From Turritopsis dohrnii (Eukaryota > Cnidaria > Hydrozoa > Anthoathecata > Oceaniidae), in the NCBI GenBank assembly GCA_027922465.2, contig BQMF02000387.1, positions 142,559 to 206,558 of the forward strand: a stretch of DNA of 64,000 bases. Reading direction: 5' to 3'. The translations under genes and the position numbers were made by a program. Under the pieces are notes generated by a model. The model searched no databases and was not told where the DNA came from. It was given only the letters and a program-made list of their open reading frames with translations. Below, piece after piece: positions 35,401-46,975 of the stretch (positions are counted from its first letter, which is position 1; every line of letters begins with the position of its first letter).

Positions 35401-36870
35401 CCATGTCAGTATAACCAACAACACAATTGTGTTACTTCACAGAAAATTAAAAAAAGAAAGAGTTAATAAACTGACCCTGTGTGTAGTGTAGCTTTTGTTT
35501 TGTTTTTTTATGAAACAGAGCATGAAAGTAAGCTCTTTTTTATTGGAATAGCTGTATCTACAAATACCAAAACTGCCAGCCAGTACTTCACTAAAATTTT
35601 TTCTTGGGGGTTAAAAATGTTTGGTATTTCCTAATTGTTATGAGCCACTAAAGTATTAGTACTAAGTATTTGTCAGAAAAATGGAAGAAAAATTTTGTTC
35701 AGATCTAAACAGCCAATCTCGTTCAAATAATAATTAGATTCGTCTTAATTGCCTCATGTTGAAACAATTCATTCAATGTATTATCTAACTTGATAATGTA
35801 AAGCCTGTTCTTACGAAAAGCTTCGTATTTTAATAAAAAAAAATTCTAACATGTGTTTTTAAATGTAATAATAAATATGTATTTTGAATAAAAGGAGAAT
35901 AGCATGAATAAAAGATTAGTTCATAATCTGTTGCAAAAATTTTTCAGTAAATAAAAGTTTACACAGTATGTGAAAACAATCAGGGTTGAAACCAATCAGT
36001 TTTAACTGTATTAAACTCATTGTGATGTCAAATAGTCAATCAATGTTGAAAATCTCCAAAAATTGAATCCATAATGAAACATAACATTATAGGCAACTCT
36101 AAAATCATAAAGTATATTAAAAAAATCTACTAAATTGCTTTATTTTATATACCTTTTTTTTCTTATGTTTTTTCTGACTTGCGTTTTGTTTTGCTCGCTC
36201 TTTTTCAAACTCTTTCAATAATTTACCACATGATATAAGGTTTTCTTTCGGCTCCCATGTGTCATCATCAGAATCACAACCTTTCCAGCGAACTCTGTAC
36301 TGACGAAAACGTCCCACCTGAGATGAGCAACAGATTGTCAAAAAACATCTTGTAAGTAATCATTAATACCAAATTCAGGGGGTAATACAGGATTTAAATT
36401 TGGGCGGTGCTAGAGTCGCTATTTATCCTCTTGTTACGCGTATCAATTTTTGTGAAGCTTAATAGTAAGCGTTGTTGGCATGTACTTATTTTCGTACTGA
36501 AGGTATGACACGTGGATGATAAAGGGCGAGAATACATACTTGTATTTTTAGTTGTTATTGTGTATTTTAAATAGAGCTTATCTCGAGAGACTGGTCTCCA
36601 CGGTCTGATCACGCGTCTTAAGAAATTAAGACCGTGGAGACCAGATTTGGTTTGAATTTAGGCACCGAGATTTCGATGCCCAATAGCACATTGCGCTTTG
36701 GTTTTTGACCTGTGTTACCCCCTGAGATTAATAATAGCCAAACAGGACCAACAATGACATATAAAATGTCTCACGGCATCTAGTCGCGAATCAACAATCT
36801 TTTCAACTTCGTATACGTTCTCTTCATTGAAAACCCCATCATCAACATATTCATCATCAGAGCCATCCAT
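29428..36870 (-). CDS. MPHOSPH8: MPP8-like chromodomain/ankyrin protein (HUSH subunit type), ~12 exons
   Basis: MPP8 reads H3K9 methylation and, with TASOR and periphilin, forms the HUSH silencing complex. Exons: 36775-36870, 36153-36317, 35127-35292, 32928-34591, 32612-32716, 32243-32324, 31930-32153, 31546-31632, 30684-30838, 30355-30408 (weak donor), 30087-30241, 29428-29885; phases agree, total about 1,136 residues (human about 860). The chromodomain (residues about 18-75) reads YEVEKIVDS, RQYRVRWKGCDSDDDTWEP. A long charged, Ser/Lys-rich linker follows, then ankyrin repeats (GGDTLLMKAVMERDVEMVEI; KTPLMTAVELKHKKLVKVLI; SSGETALIMACKLG) and a C-terminal domain. Cys46 replaces the third aromatic of the methyl-lysine cage. 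The last exon holds a 30-bp in-frame minisatellite. Splicing from a donor in that array to an unseen exon is an alternative ending. Confidence 0.85.
29520..29759 (-). repeat. 30-bp in-frame minisatellite carrying repeated 5' splice sites
   Basis: Seven complete 30-bp units (29542-29751) plus partial flanking units. On the gene strand each unit reads as ten codons of the type VLSVSVSMQR, with no stop. At each unit boundary the sequence is TATCGGTAAGTG or TGTCGGTAAGTG, a consensus splice donor. Five boundaries keep GGTAAGTG and two read GTTAAGTG. The outermost boundary next to unique exon sequence (after CAGCCAGTTCTATCG) looks like the ancestral copy. Confidence 0.9.
30865..31171. mobile_element. 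hAT-like MITE in an MPP8-like intron
   Basis: Termini CAGGGTTCCCACTCCTTTTT and the inverse AGGGAACCCTG, 307 bp apart. The interior has repeated GAGGAGATTTGAGGA blocks. The CAGGG termini resemble hAT elements, but no convincing 8-bp target duplication is visible. Confidence 0.55.
31708..31828. mobile_element. MITE, CCCAGTGGGCAAA family, copy 5
   Basis: The left end CCCAGTGGGCAAAATCCTC and right end CAGATTTGCCCAGTGGG are inverted, with the TATTTCTATAGGAA centre. It lies in the intron between two ankyrin exons of the MPP8-like gene. Confidence 0.85.
32350..32459. mobile_element. MITE, CCCAGTGGGCAAA family, copy 6
   Basis: Left end CCCAGTGAGCATATTTGTTG, inner CACTGCAAAAGAG, centre ATTTCTATAAAAAT, right arm CGCAGTGATTTTTGACGAT. 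It lies in an MPP8-like intron only about 500 bp from copy 5. Confidence 0.75.
36375..36727. mobile_element. MITE with CAGGGGGTAATACAGG termini, first intron of the MPP8-like gene
   Basis: The left end CAGGGGGTAATACAGG matches the inverse of the right end CCTGTGTTACCCCCTG. Inside, TGGTCTCCACGGTCT and AGACCGTGGAGACCA form a 15-bp perfect hairpin near 36594-36646. A related right end lies at 1725-1744. Confidence 0.75.
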
Positions 36871-37389
36871 TGTCTATAAAATGATTTGCATTAATGAAAC
36901 AAGCAATAACCCCAACATAACTATTTTGGCAAATTGCATGGTCTTACTTGTTTTATCAACATAAACAGACATATATTTCATCAAGATTTGTTACTGTTGA
37001 AAGAATTTTGCAGAAGGAAAATGAGCATCGCATATTCCATGCAGGGGCGGGGTTAGTGAGGGTTTATGAAACATGCAAATGAGCTGTAACAACAAAACTG
37101 AAGATAAATGTATATAAAATAAAAGTTTCTATAAAAGTTGACATTATGTCTATTCCTCATCTTCATCCTTCATCGCTACAGGTTGAACCATCCTGATCAC
37201 TTATTAGAGAGTGAGAAAATCACAAATCTCCACAACTTTGTGATTGCTTAATATGTTTTTGAGCTGAAATTTTCAGGATCTTCCTATCTTATATCTATAA
37301 ATCAGTATGCCAAATCTCATCAAAATGAAAAAAAAAAACCTTTTGTTAAGTTGATACAGAATGCCATAGGCATTACAATGTTTTCTTCA

Positions 37390-39650
37390 GATGGCTTCTT
37401 CAGATTCAAAAGAAAATACAAAAACAAGGCATACTCAAATTTAATTCCTAAAAGATTTGATGAAGAACATTAAAATTACAATTTAATTAAAATATATTTA
37501 TAATGTTAGTATATTATAATGCTACATACATGTTAAAAGAATTCAAGAACATTTTTCAGTCCACAGATGAAATAACAAAGGAAGAGTGTACACGTTTTTT
37601 TTTTTTATTAGAACCTCGTTTATAAGAACATTCAGGCTGAGATTTGGCCAAAATCTAAGAACATCGTAAGAACACTGCCAGGCTGAGATTGAGAAAAATA
37701 AATAAGTGAAGTGAAAAATGAGTGAAAAATGAAAAAGCACACATTTTGCATTCGCCTAAATTGTTTTTCTTTAATTCACTATGGGCCTCTATACAATTTC
37801 CAAAGGAAAAATTGACACTTCGAATAAAAAAAGTGTCTAGGATAATTCGTCTAATTATGAAGCCTTTTGTTTCAAATTTAGCTATGAAATGTTTTTTCAG
37901 GTGAAATGGATAAGGGTCTTTGTCAAATAATTTTTTTCTTGTTTTTTGTTTGAATTTTTATTAAGAACGTCAATAAGAACACCTGAGGCTGAAAATCTTC
38001 AGAAAAATAAGCACATCCAGCCTCAGCCGAAATTTAGGTGTTCTAATAAAAAAAAAACGTGTACCATTGCTGTTGTGAAATAAAAAAATATCAAAAACAT
38101 GTACTAACATCTAATAATCCCCTGATTTATTCATAATAATCACATGGTATGTAGAGGGGTGCTAGGTTCCCCCAGAAAAATTAGATCCCCCAGAGATTTA
38201 GGTCCCTCCAGGTATATATCAATACTAGCCCCCAGTATTACAGGTTCAAAGGTCAAAACACAGACAACGTAGAATTAGATCTAAAAACTAAGAAATAAAC
38301 CTAGTGAAATATTACAGGTAGGAGCTATGTAGAGAACTATTTAGCAATGCAATGACTTCTGAGAGCTTAGAATCTAAAGGCCGGTTTTCAGTTCATTCTC
38401 TGCGGTCCCGTGACTGAGCGAACAGCTTTTTCATTTGCCTGGCAGTTCAAATGATTTGCAATTAAGGTCCCCCCAAAATTGCTGCAAGGCAATTGCTCTT
38501 ACTGCACAATCAAAAGCTATGCACAGGTTCAAAACCGCTTTGATCAATAAAAATCAAATTATTGCAGGTGTATACCAACCCAAAAAGTACCTAATGGCAA
38601 AGAATCATTACACACACATTTATAAAAGAATAGATACAAAATGGCAGTAAATGAAAAAAGAGATAGGCTGATAACAAAAATTACAAAAGCATTACAAGAT
38701 AGAACTGGCAAAACGACTTCACCTTCATTAACACCTTCAGGGGAAAATATTGCCAAACATCTTGTTTGCAATGAACCTGATCAATTAATGTAAACTCAAA
38801 TTTGAAAATCTCTGTGACCAGAGAAGTCAAAATGATTGAGAAGGCATTGTTTCAAGGTTTTCTAAAGTGTCCAACTTATAGTAAAATTTTATTGCAAACT
38901 GACCTTTCTCCATAACAAGGTTTTATAAGCCAAGCTTCAAGCTCATTGCATTGCCTATCAAATGAAGAAATATCAGAACAAATACATTCTTAGATCCTTG
39001 CAAATTTAAAAGACAGGATTTTGGTTAATAGTGAAGTGTAAAAAAGATTACAAAGCTACAGTTAATATTACCTATCACCCTGCATTTCAGTGTCATAGTA
39101 AAACTTTGTGAAAGATATCAACTTGTAAATAAGGGACATGTGCAAGTATTTAAGGAAATTCTACTTGTAGGTTTTTGCCGGGGTAAGAGTGTAAAGGACC
39201 GTAAGAGCTAAGGTTCCTCAAATAGGGAGCACTAACGGTGAAAGTGGAGGTTGTTTAAAAAACCCTTCTATAGTTTGTCCTTATATCAGTGGAAAGAAAA
39301 TACAATATTCAACATGCAAAACACATGTCTTGTCTGTCATTCCTGCTGTCCTCCAACAGTCTGAATCACATAGGGCTTATTAGTTGTCGCATGTTTTTGA
39401 TATGTTTATTATTTTTACAATGCCAACAGAACACTCCTTCTTTGTTGCTCAATCTGTGGACTGAAAAATGTTCTTGAATTCTTTTAACATACGTAATCTT
39501 TAACATAATAATATATTATTTAAATTGTAAATTTTTCTTTCTTCTCATCAAACCTTGTGGGAATTATATAAATTTGTTTATAATAACTTTAGGATTTATA
39601 TGCCGTTCTTGAATTTTTGTTTTATTCTGAAGAAGCCATCGTAAGAGATG
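37390..39650. mobile_element. Long foldback element (about 220-bp arms)
   Basis: The left arm (about 37390-37600) and right arm (about 39420-39650) are inverted copies. The outer block GATGGCTTCTTCAGA pairs with TCTGAAGAAGCCATC, and the inner block AAAAGAATTCAAGAACATTT plus TTCAGTCCACAGAT pairs with ATCTGTGGACTGAA and AAATGTTCTTGAATTCTTTT. About 1.8 kb lies between the arms without recognisable coding sequence, and a smaller inverted-repeat element is nested at 37590-38067. Confidence 0.65.
37590..38067. mobile_element. Nested inverted-repeat element with T-run termini
   Basis: The left end (TACACG, a T-run, then ATTAGAAC) is the inverse of the right end (GTTCTAAT, an A-run, then CGTGTA). 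Inner blocks such as AGGCTGAGATT at 37636 and 37680 and AGGCTGAAAATC at 37987 are repeated. It lies inside the left part of the larger foldback. Confidence 0.6.
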
Positions 39651-39724
39651 AAATATCATTCAAAGATATTATCTTTTATTGTTTTTATATTATGAAGCAA
39701 TAATAATTGTTTTACATGTATACA

Positions 39725-40540
39725 TCTTATATATAATAGCGAGTATGTGTTACACTTTTATTTTAGAGAGTGATAAATATTGTTGAATTTTAGTCAAAAT
39801 CTTCTTAATCGTGGTCATATTTTTCGTTAGGCCAATGCGTTTTTTTACGATTACTATAATAGTAGCACGTGCTGTGACAACAGTTTTTTTATCGTCGCAG
39901 CTAGGTGATTCAAATTTTCGCCACGGGGTTTGCACACCTTGATTATATTTTTTTGTCACCTTTTTTCGACACGGGATTTGCATACACCATAGATGTGGTA
40001 AAAATTTTTACCTGGGTTATTAAATATCTACTAGTATCCCAGGTAAAAATTTTTACCATGTCTAACTTCAAGAACGATGTACACAAAACCTGTGTTGAAA
40101 ATATGGGACAAAAAATTAAATTAAATCACGCAGAGCTCGAAAAACTGATTAAAAAAATGTAAGGGATCATTTCACTATGATGAACTGTTACTGATCGATC
40201 TTAATGACATCATAGCCACAGCACACAAAAGAAATTAGGCCCAAATTTTTCAGCTCCCTCTCACCTGTATCATGGATCAAAAAAAATGTCAGTTTTTCTA
40301 TTGGTTCTCGAGATATTCAACAAAAAATGTCACATTTGATTGGAGATGCAATGTATGATTCCCTGTAATCATAAGAAAAAACTGACGTCACGGCACGTGC
40401 TTATACTAATCGTGAAAAAAACTTTACGTGACCATGACTACGATTAAAAAGATTTTGCCAACAATTAAGAAGATTTTGACAGTAAAATTCAACAAAATTT
40501 ATCACTCTCTAAAATAAAAGTATGACACACACTTGCTGTA
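39725..40540. mobile_element. Foldback element with about 85-bp terminal inverted repeats
   Basis: The left end (ATAATAGCGAGTATGTGTTA, ACTTTTATTTTAGAGAGTGA, AGTCAAAATCTTCTTAAT) is the inverse of the right end (ATTAAGAAGATTTTGACAGT, ATCACTCTCTAAAATAAAAG). Internally, GTAAAAATTTTTACC occurs twice, in inverted arrangement, at about 40000-40060. Partial copies lie at 7025-7460 and 9175-9400. Confidence 0.75.
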
Positions 40541-40543
40541 TAA

Positions 40544-40788
40544 TCAGGGTCTAATCTAGGCCGAAAAAGTGTCCGTTGATCGGACACTGCCTCTATGTTT
40601 TGTTGGTTTTTTTTAAATTTATTTCACTTTAAAAACTTCAAAAATCACTCTTGTATATAGGGTCATAGGTTTAACCCACCAAAATAAAGCTCAGGTTGCC
40701 CTTTTCCTAAAAAAGTGCCCTTTGAATGTTCATAATGCCTTTTTTCCTTCCACTAGATGCTGTCCTTCCATTCTAGATTAGACCTTGA
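40544..40788. mobile_element. MITE with TCAGGGTCTAATCTAG termini
   Basis: The left end TCAGGGTCTAATCTAG and right end CTAGATTAGACCTTGA are inverted with one mismatch, 245 bp apart. A small hairpin GTGTCCGTTGATCGGACAC lies near the left end. The element abuts the right end of the foldback at 39725-40540. Confidence 0.7.
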
Positions 40789-42457
40789 TAATAGATAATA
40801 TATTTAACATATATTTGTTATATTATCTATCTAATTTTCACCTGATGAACTATGATACAATCTTTTATTTAAAATTTTGTTTTACTGTATAATGTGATGC
40901 TACAAGGGATTGATAACAGAACCATAAAATGTTACATGAAATATGTTATATATAACCTTAAAAGAACAAAATAAATAACAATAAAAATTGCACAAGTAAT
41001 GTTATTAGCAAAAGAATAATGTTATATAACTAAATGTTCCACGGTTTGTAATCAAAATCCCCTGGAGTGTCAACTATAAATATTATAGACTAAACTAGTA
41101 AAATGTGTAAACTAAATATAATAAACAATTTAATTGAATCTTGCAATTTGTAAGAACCAAAATTAAGTTAAGAGGAAAATGTATTAATAATGTATAGTTA
41201 AATATTAGAACATGAATTTTTGAAAACAATAACATTTCAGCTCCAACCCTTCTGCCTGCCTTGTTTCCTTGTTTCTCTCATGCATTTTGAACAACAAAAA
41301 ACAGGCAGAAAAATTTTCAAGTTGTTCAAGCTAAAAACTATTAATGGTGAGGTATAATGCATAACCAATAAATTTCTATGATGTCTTAAAATCACAAAAA
41401 GAACATAGAACATTAAGATGATGATAATACATTAGGGAGACATTCATTGAAAAGCAACTTATACGATCATTTAAACAACAGGAAAAGAAATTATAATGAT
41501 AGCATATCAAATTGTTCTTCTTTTCACTCACGATCTCCATTATTTATACTACTTGTATACATGTTTTCTTAAAAACAAACATAAGAATTGTTTATCTAGC
41601 CTGATGGTAAAGGCATGTTTTTTCATTCATGCAACGGACGGACGGACTTAAAAGTGGGCGGCTCATGTGAGAGGGCGCTAATTTTCGTTTCCGATTTATA
41701 GGCAGGTCTACTCTGTAGAAAAACCGGAACTGCACGTGATTCAGAAAAGATGGTATTTGTAAACAAAAGTAAAAGTAAAATTGAATTGGAAGGAACCATG
41801 CTATTTGATGGATAAAATGAATTTCTAATACCGTAATTGCTGACATTCCCTCATTAAAAGCAGGTAAGGTAATATTTTTTTAAATAAACAAGAGTGTTCT
41901 TTGGGTTTGTGTCATGGCGATTTGTTTGATGCATTCATTTTATCGTTCCATTATAATTATCATATTTTTTACCTGTGGCTAAAACGTTAAAATGATAGAT
42001 CAAAATACGTGGATCACTTAACAAAATCACAATATGTCAATATGCTACTGTCCATGAGGGTTTCTAATTTATGTAGAAAATGTTTAACTTCAAGGCTGGT
42101 ATTACCAGTAGGTCGACAATAGTTTTCTTTGTGAAACTGTGTTATAACTAAACACATGACAAAAGTTCCAATAATGTGTTTTCATAAATGATGAATGACT
42201 TTTTCGAAGTAATACATAGGCATATTAGGCCGGCGTTTGTGTAACAAAACGATGCTCAGAAAATATATTCTGCTGTACAACTTACAGAATGAAAACAATT
42301 TTCATGGGAATTCGCACACACCGGTATTTGCAAACACATGAAAGGAAACCTTGGTGCTATTTCCTTTTCACACCCCCTAAATGTATCTGATCCTAGCCCT
42401 AACTCTAACTCTGACCTTAAAACATCCTGGACGGGAGAGTGGGGAGCGAAAAGGACA

Positions 42458-45371
42458 TTAACTCTTTCGCACCTGAATTTAATTTTTGTAAATAGTAGAA
42501 ATCTATACATCATGCTTAAAATGGCTAAAAACTGCAAAAAGACTTGAAATCACCCTATCAAACTATATATTTTCTGAAAGCTAAATAAATGTACATCAAA
42601 TATCTTTAAAAATACTTTCAAAATTTTCAAGATGACTGACTCAAGTGTCACGTGACTCCAAAGAAAAAAAAAATATTTAGGAAAAAATAAACAGAAGATT
42701 TGACTTTGAAGCTACAAGGACTTTTTAAAAATGCAAATCAGAACTATAAACATTCAGAAATGCATTCTCCAAGAAACGTAGATGCAAATAGAGTGCTCAA
42801 ACATCTCAAAACCTTTGAGATTTCAGAAATTATGAACATTTTACCAAAGTTAGTTTTTTCAAAATGTCACCCTCAAAAAAGACTAAACCTACAAATGTCA
42901 TTATTAGTCTTAGTTATATGTTACTTTTTGTATGGAAAACTTCAAAACAGTTTTTACATACAAATTTATCACATTTTTCACAATAATTTGATGTTTTGGT
43001 GTCCTTGATTTTACCAGACCGGTTTTTCTGATAACCGCATACGCAACACCTTTGTCGTTGTGGGTGGCGACTGGTAGCAAAGTGTTTGCCTTTCATCCGT
43101 AAATCAATGCTAATAGGCATTCTTCCTCTCACTGGTCTGTTTCCAGAAACATCATTGAGATAATCCTCCACAAGTAAATGGACAAGTTCTATCCTGAAGG
43201 TTTTGTGAGATTGCCGCTTCATCTTTTTATCGGGATGAGCATTGAAGTAGAGAACTTTGGAGTTTACAATACACAACTCCAAGAGTCGGAAAAAAACACG
43301 CTTCCACCACTTGATTGATTTTCGACCAACAGAATAATAGGTTAAAAGTTGGTCACATCTGTCAACCCCATTCATGTATGTATTATACTGGCATATTATG
43401 TCAGGCTTTTCAATTGGATCTTCATTTCCACGACGCCCAATGAATTGTGAATTGGTGCCTTGGATAGAGGAAAGTGCGTACACATCACGCTTGTCTTTCC
43501 AATGGACTGCAACTATCCTCTGTGATTCCAAGAACTTCATCTGGCCTTTTTGAAGGGCTCCAGTAAATTCCTTGGGAAATTTTCCACGATCTGAACGTAT
43601 GGTTCCACAGGAATAGGTTTGGCGTTGTTGCAAATCATAAATCAATTTGTAACTCGTATAAAAGTTATCAAAATAGACATGAAAGTTTTTATCAAGATAC
43701 GGCTGGAGAAGATCAAATACAACTCTGTGTCCTAACCCATTCTCCTGACCAGTGTCTTTCTTTCCTGTATAAATTTGTAATTGCAAGCAATACCCTGTCT
43801 GAGCTTCACATAGTACCCATACTTTGATGCCAAACTTTTTCGGCTTTTTTGGCATGTACTGAATGAAACTTACTCGACTCTTAGTCCCAATCATTTGCTC
43901 ATCAATTGACAGCTGTCTTGTAGGATAGTAAGTTATTTTGAATTTATCATTCAGCATCTCAGGTAAGTGACCAAGCTTCGTAAGCTTTGAAGGGGGTTCA
44001 TCATTAGATTGCGGAGCGTTGTTGTCAACAAGATGGAGATATCGTGAAATTTGACAGAAACGATCACGGCTCATTACAGTAGGAAACCAAGGCATATTGA
44101 ATATTCCATCTTGTCGCCAATAGTCAGCCACTTCTGGAAGTCTTATCATTCCCATTGCAATGGTTATTCCAAGAAAAGCCTTCATTTCAGCGACATCAAC
44201 ATTGTGCCAGGGCTGAGAAGAGGGTTTCGCTTGCTGTTGCTGGTGATAATAGCGGTTTGTCTCCTGGACCATTGTATCCAAGTAATCAGGAGTAACAAAA
44301 GAAAACCATCCAAGGCAGTTTGTGGAGCAATATTCCTGTTTGGTCCAATTGTTTCAGCAAAAGGAATGTCATTGTTATCATTGTAAAAATCTTTAGCTTC
44401 TACCCACATTGGTTGAATGGTAATATCTTTTTTTTTGTTTGCGTTCTTGTTTTGTTGTTTTGCTTTTCTTGTAACAGTTTGTTTTCTTTTCTTATTGGCA
44501 GGTGAAGCACTTTTATTCACTTTATCATCAATATTCCTGTCAACATCAGCAGCAGCACCATCATCATAGTCAGGATCATTGACATCATTATCATCGCTAG
44601 TGGAAATGTCGTCATCAGGTTCACTACCGATGTCATCACCAGGTTCAGGGTCATCTGGGTTATAATGATCCTAAAAAAAATGCTCCAATTGTATGTATAT
44701 ATGATGATGTTGAATCAATTGAGCTACACACTAAAATAGTACAACAACTTTTCATAGCAGGACAGTATTCATTGCTAGCTTTCTGATCACACAGAGGGTT
44801 GAGGGTTGACGTATCATTGAAGGAGCATAAGCCGAAAAGCCAAAAAGAGATAAAGAGAAAGTCTTATCCATTCATTGATAAATGAATCATATCTGGCTAT
44901 AATTTGTAAAAACAGACCAACAAAGAGAAATTCCAAAGTCTACTTACCATATGTAGGAGTTGGTTTTGTCTAAGGCATGGATCAACACCAGGGTTTGACA
45001 AGGTCTTAGTCAAACTCGCTGAGCCAATGTCATTTTCATTACAAAAAAATAATTCAGGTTCAATATCTGAGTCCCCCACTTCACTATCACTGTACTCAGA
45101 CCCATCATCTTTCCAAACAGCGGCTAAAATATGATTTCATCCACAGTGACTTTCCTTTTATTTGACATTTCATTGACACTCTTCAACCTTGTACACCTAA
45201 CTCTACTCTTTTCTGCATTTGTTTGTTTACAACGGTAGCTGCCAAATTTAATATCGTCCCTCATACTGACTTTGAGGTGGTTTTGAGCAATCGCTCTGCT
45301 ATTCAGACCCGTCATTTACTGATTTATTATTACAGGGTCGTTAACGACCCGTTTCGGTGCGAAAGAGTTAA
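42458..45371 (-). mobile_element. piggyBac-type DNA transposon, TTAA-flanked
   Basis: The left boundary is TTAA (42458-42461) followed by CTCTTTCGCACC. The right boundary is the exact inverse, GGTGCGAAAGAG, followed by TTAA (45368-45371). A TTAA target duplication with short inverted termini is diagnostic for piggyBac. A 16-bp palindrome GGGTCGTTAACGACCC lies about 10 bp inside the right terminus. The element is about 2.9 kb and carries one transposase gene on the minus strand. Confidence 0.9.
42914..45166 (-). pseudogene. piggyBac transposase with one intron and two frameshifts
   Basis: The frame starts at an ATG at 45166 (MSNKRKVTVDEI) and has a probable intron at 44671-44947 (GTAAGTA donor, T-rich TTTTAG acceptor). 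An acidic N-terminal region is followed by the transposase core and ends at 42914. All three catalytic aspartates are present: SIDEQMIG, VYFDNFY and MNGVDRCDQ. The C-terminus holds a cysteine-rich zinc-binding domain (CCVCGY, CEKCDKFVCKNC). The frame is broken near 45125, between EIIF and AAVWKD, and again near 44305, between PQTALDG and FSFVTPDYL; each break is consistent with a one-base loss. The catalytic part is otherwise open. It is either a recent pseudogene or affected by assembly errors. Confidence 0.88.
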
Positions 45372-45849
45372 GGAGGAGTTTACACCTAAAGTCTTGATTG
45401 TTAGGGGAAAAAGTACTTATCTTTAAGCTGGGAACAACGCAGATAGCAGGCTCTAAAAAGTTAATTCAAATATTGAATGGTTTTGGGCATGGTGTTTCCC
45501 ATTCTGTTGTTAGATCCCATGAAACAATATATACTTGCTTAAATGAATATGATCTCTGAAATAGCTCTATCATCACAGTATTGTGTTCACAACTTTTGTT
45601 TGAAGTGATCAGGTAAAGATTCAACACATATGGCCAATAGTATAATAAATCAAAGAAGTAGTGAAGAATCTGCATCAAATGAGGGATTTCAAACAGTAAA
45701 GAAAAATGAGCGATCTTTGAAAGAACCCATTAATAACATTTCACACTTTGTATTGGGGAGAAAGAAATCTGTGCAACTTAATGCACAGTACAGATTACGC
45801 CTTTTTTGTCTGAATAAACATGAATTTCTCCCGAAACAACTTATTCTAA
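45372..45849. other. Spacer between piggyBac element and LINE relic
   Basis: An 84-codon open frame at 45630-45884 has no recognisable domain and overlaps the start of the LINE relic. Nothing else is visible. Confidence 0.3.
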
Positions 45850-46975
45850 GATATCCTTCTGCATATGACGGAGAGCTGGCGTAAAGCTTTGGATGAAGGA
45901 AAATGTGTAGGAGTTATATTCCTTGATTTCAAAAAGGCTTTTGATAGCATTTCTCACACCGTGTTGTTAAGGAAACTCTCAGCAAATGGTATTTCTGGAA
46001 ACTTTTACGATTTCATCAAATCCTATCTCAGTGAAAGGAAACAATTCACCGTAGTGAATGGTATAAATTCTGAAGAAGAGCTTGTAGATATGGAGTCCCA
46101 CAAGGATCCCTGTTAGGCCCTACCTGCTTCACCATCAATGTTGACGACATGCCTGATGAGGTAGATTCAGAGACAAACCTCTTTGCTGACGACACTACTG
46201 GATTTGAAACAGGTAGTACGGTCGATGATGTCATAATCAAGTTACAACACAGTCTAGAAATGTTTTTTCAGTATGCACACAGAAACTCCTTGACAATTCA
46301 TCCTGACAAGTGTGAAATACTGATCTTATCCAAAAGAAAATTCATCGGTCCACTACCACAAATATCAATCCAAGCCAAAGTGATAAAAGTAGTGCAGAAG
46401 TCAAAATGTTTGGGAGTCACTATAGATGATAAACTATGTTGGGATGCTCATATTGAAAACACATCGAGATCATTCAGTAGCAAAGTTAAAAGGCTGTATC
46501 AGATGTGACAAATGTCTCCATCTACTTTATCTACCATTTATTTTCAAGGTATTCTACCGGCTGTTACTTATGCCATCATCATCTGGGGTAGCTGTTTCAC
46601 CCATCTTCTTACTGGTTTGGAGAAGACCCACATTCGAGCAGCTAGATTCATCAACAGAATAAAGAAAAATATACCAGACTCCTTGGTGCTCCAAAAGTGC
46701 AAGTGGAAACCACTCCTACACTATTATTAAGAGAAGTGTTGCATGTAAAACTTACAAAATTTGCAATAATCTTTCATCACCAATATTAACCAAGTATATA
46801 ACTAAATCAAATTCAACCAGATTCACCAGAAACAAACAAAGGCTTATACCACCAACATTTAGATTCGTGATGTACAAACAATCTTTTGCTTATCGAGCAG
46901 TAATAGTGTGGAACAACATTCCAAGCGATATAAGAGAAGAAACATCTCTTAGAACTTTCAAGTCTGCATAATTGC
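45850..46975 (+). pseudogene. Non-LTR retrotransposon (LINE) reverse transcriptase fragment
   Basis: The reverse transcriptase domain is recognisable: VIFLDFKKAFDSI (first catalytic motif), YGVPQGSLLGP in a shifted frame at about 46090, and LFADDTTGF (the catalytic DD pair) at about 46182. The thumb follows (LGVTIDDKLCWDAHI), then a C-terminal segment with VWNNIPSDIRE. A frameshift near 46090, a stop at about 46507 and another at about 46728 break it. The endonuclease part is missing, so this is a 5'-truncated dead copy. The clade cannot be set by eye; jockey/CR1-like is possible. Confidence 0.85.

Larger units (their letters stand above)
36871..42457. other. Gene-poor transposon-rich region
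   Basis: Beyond the elements listed separately (foldback at 37390-39650, inner element 37590-38067, foldback 39725-40540, MITE 40544-40788) no exon is recognised. The part nearest 36871 presumably holds the promoter of the MPP8-like gene. From 40800 to 42250 nothing is visible except AT-rich unique-looking sequence. Confidence 0.4.

Noticed and set aside
42360..42430. Telomere-like CCCTAACTCTAACTCT stretch
   Set aside because: Only a few degenerate units, with no tandem regularity.
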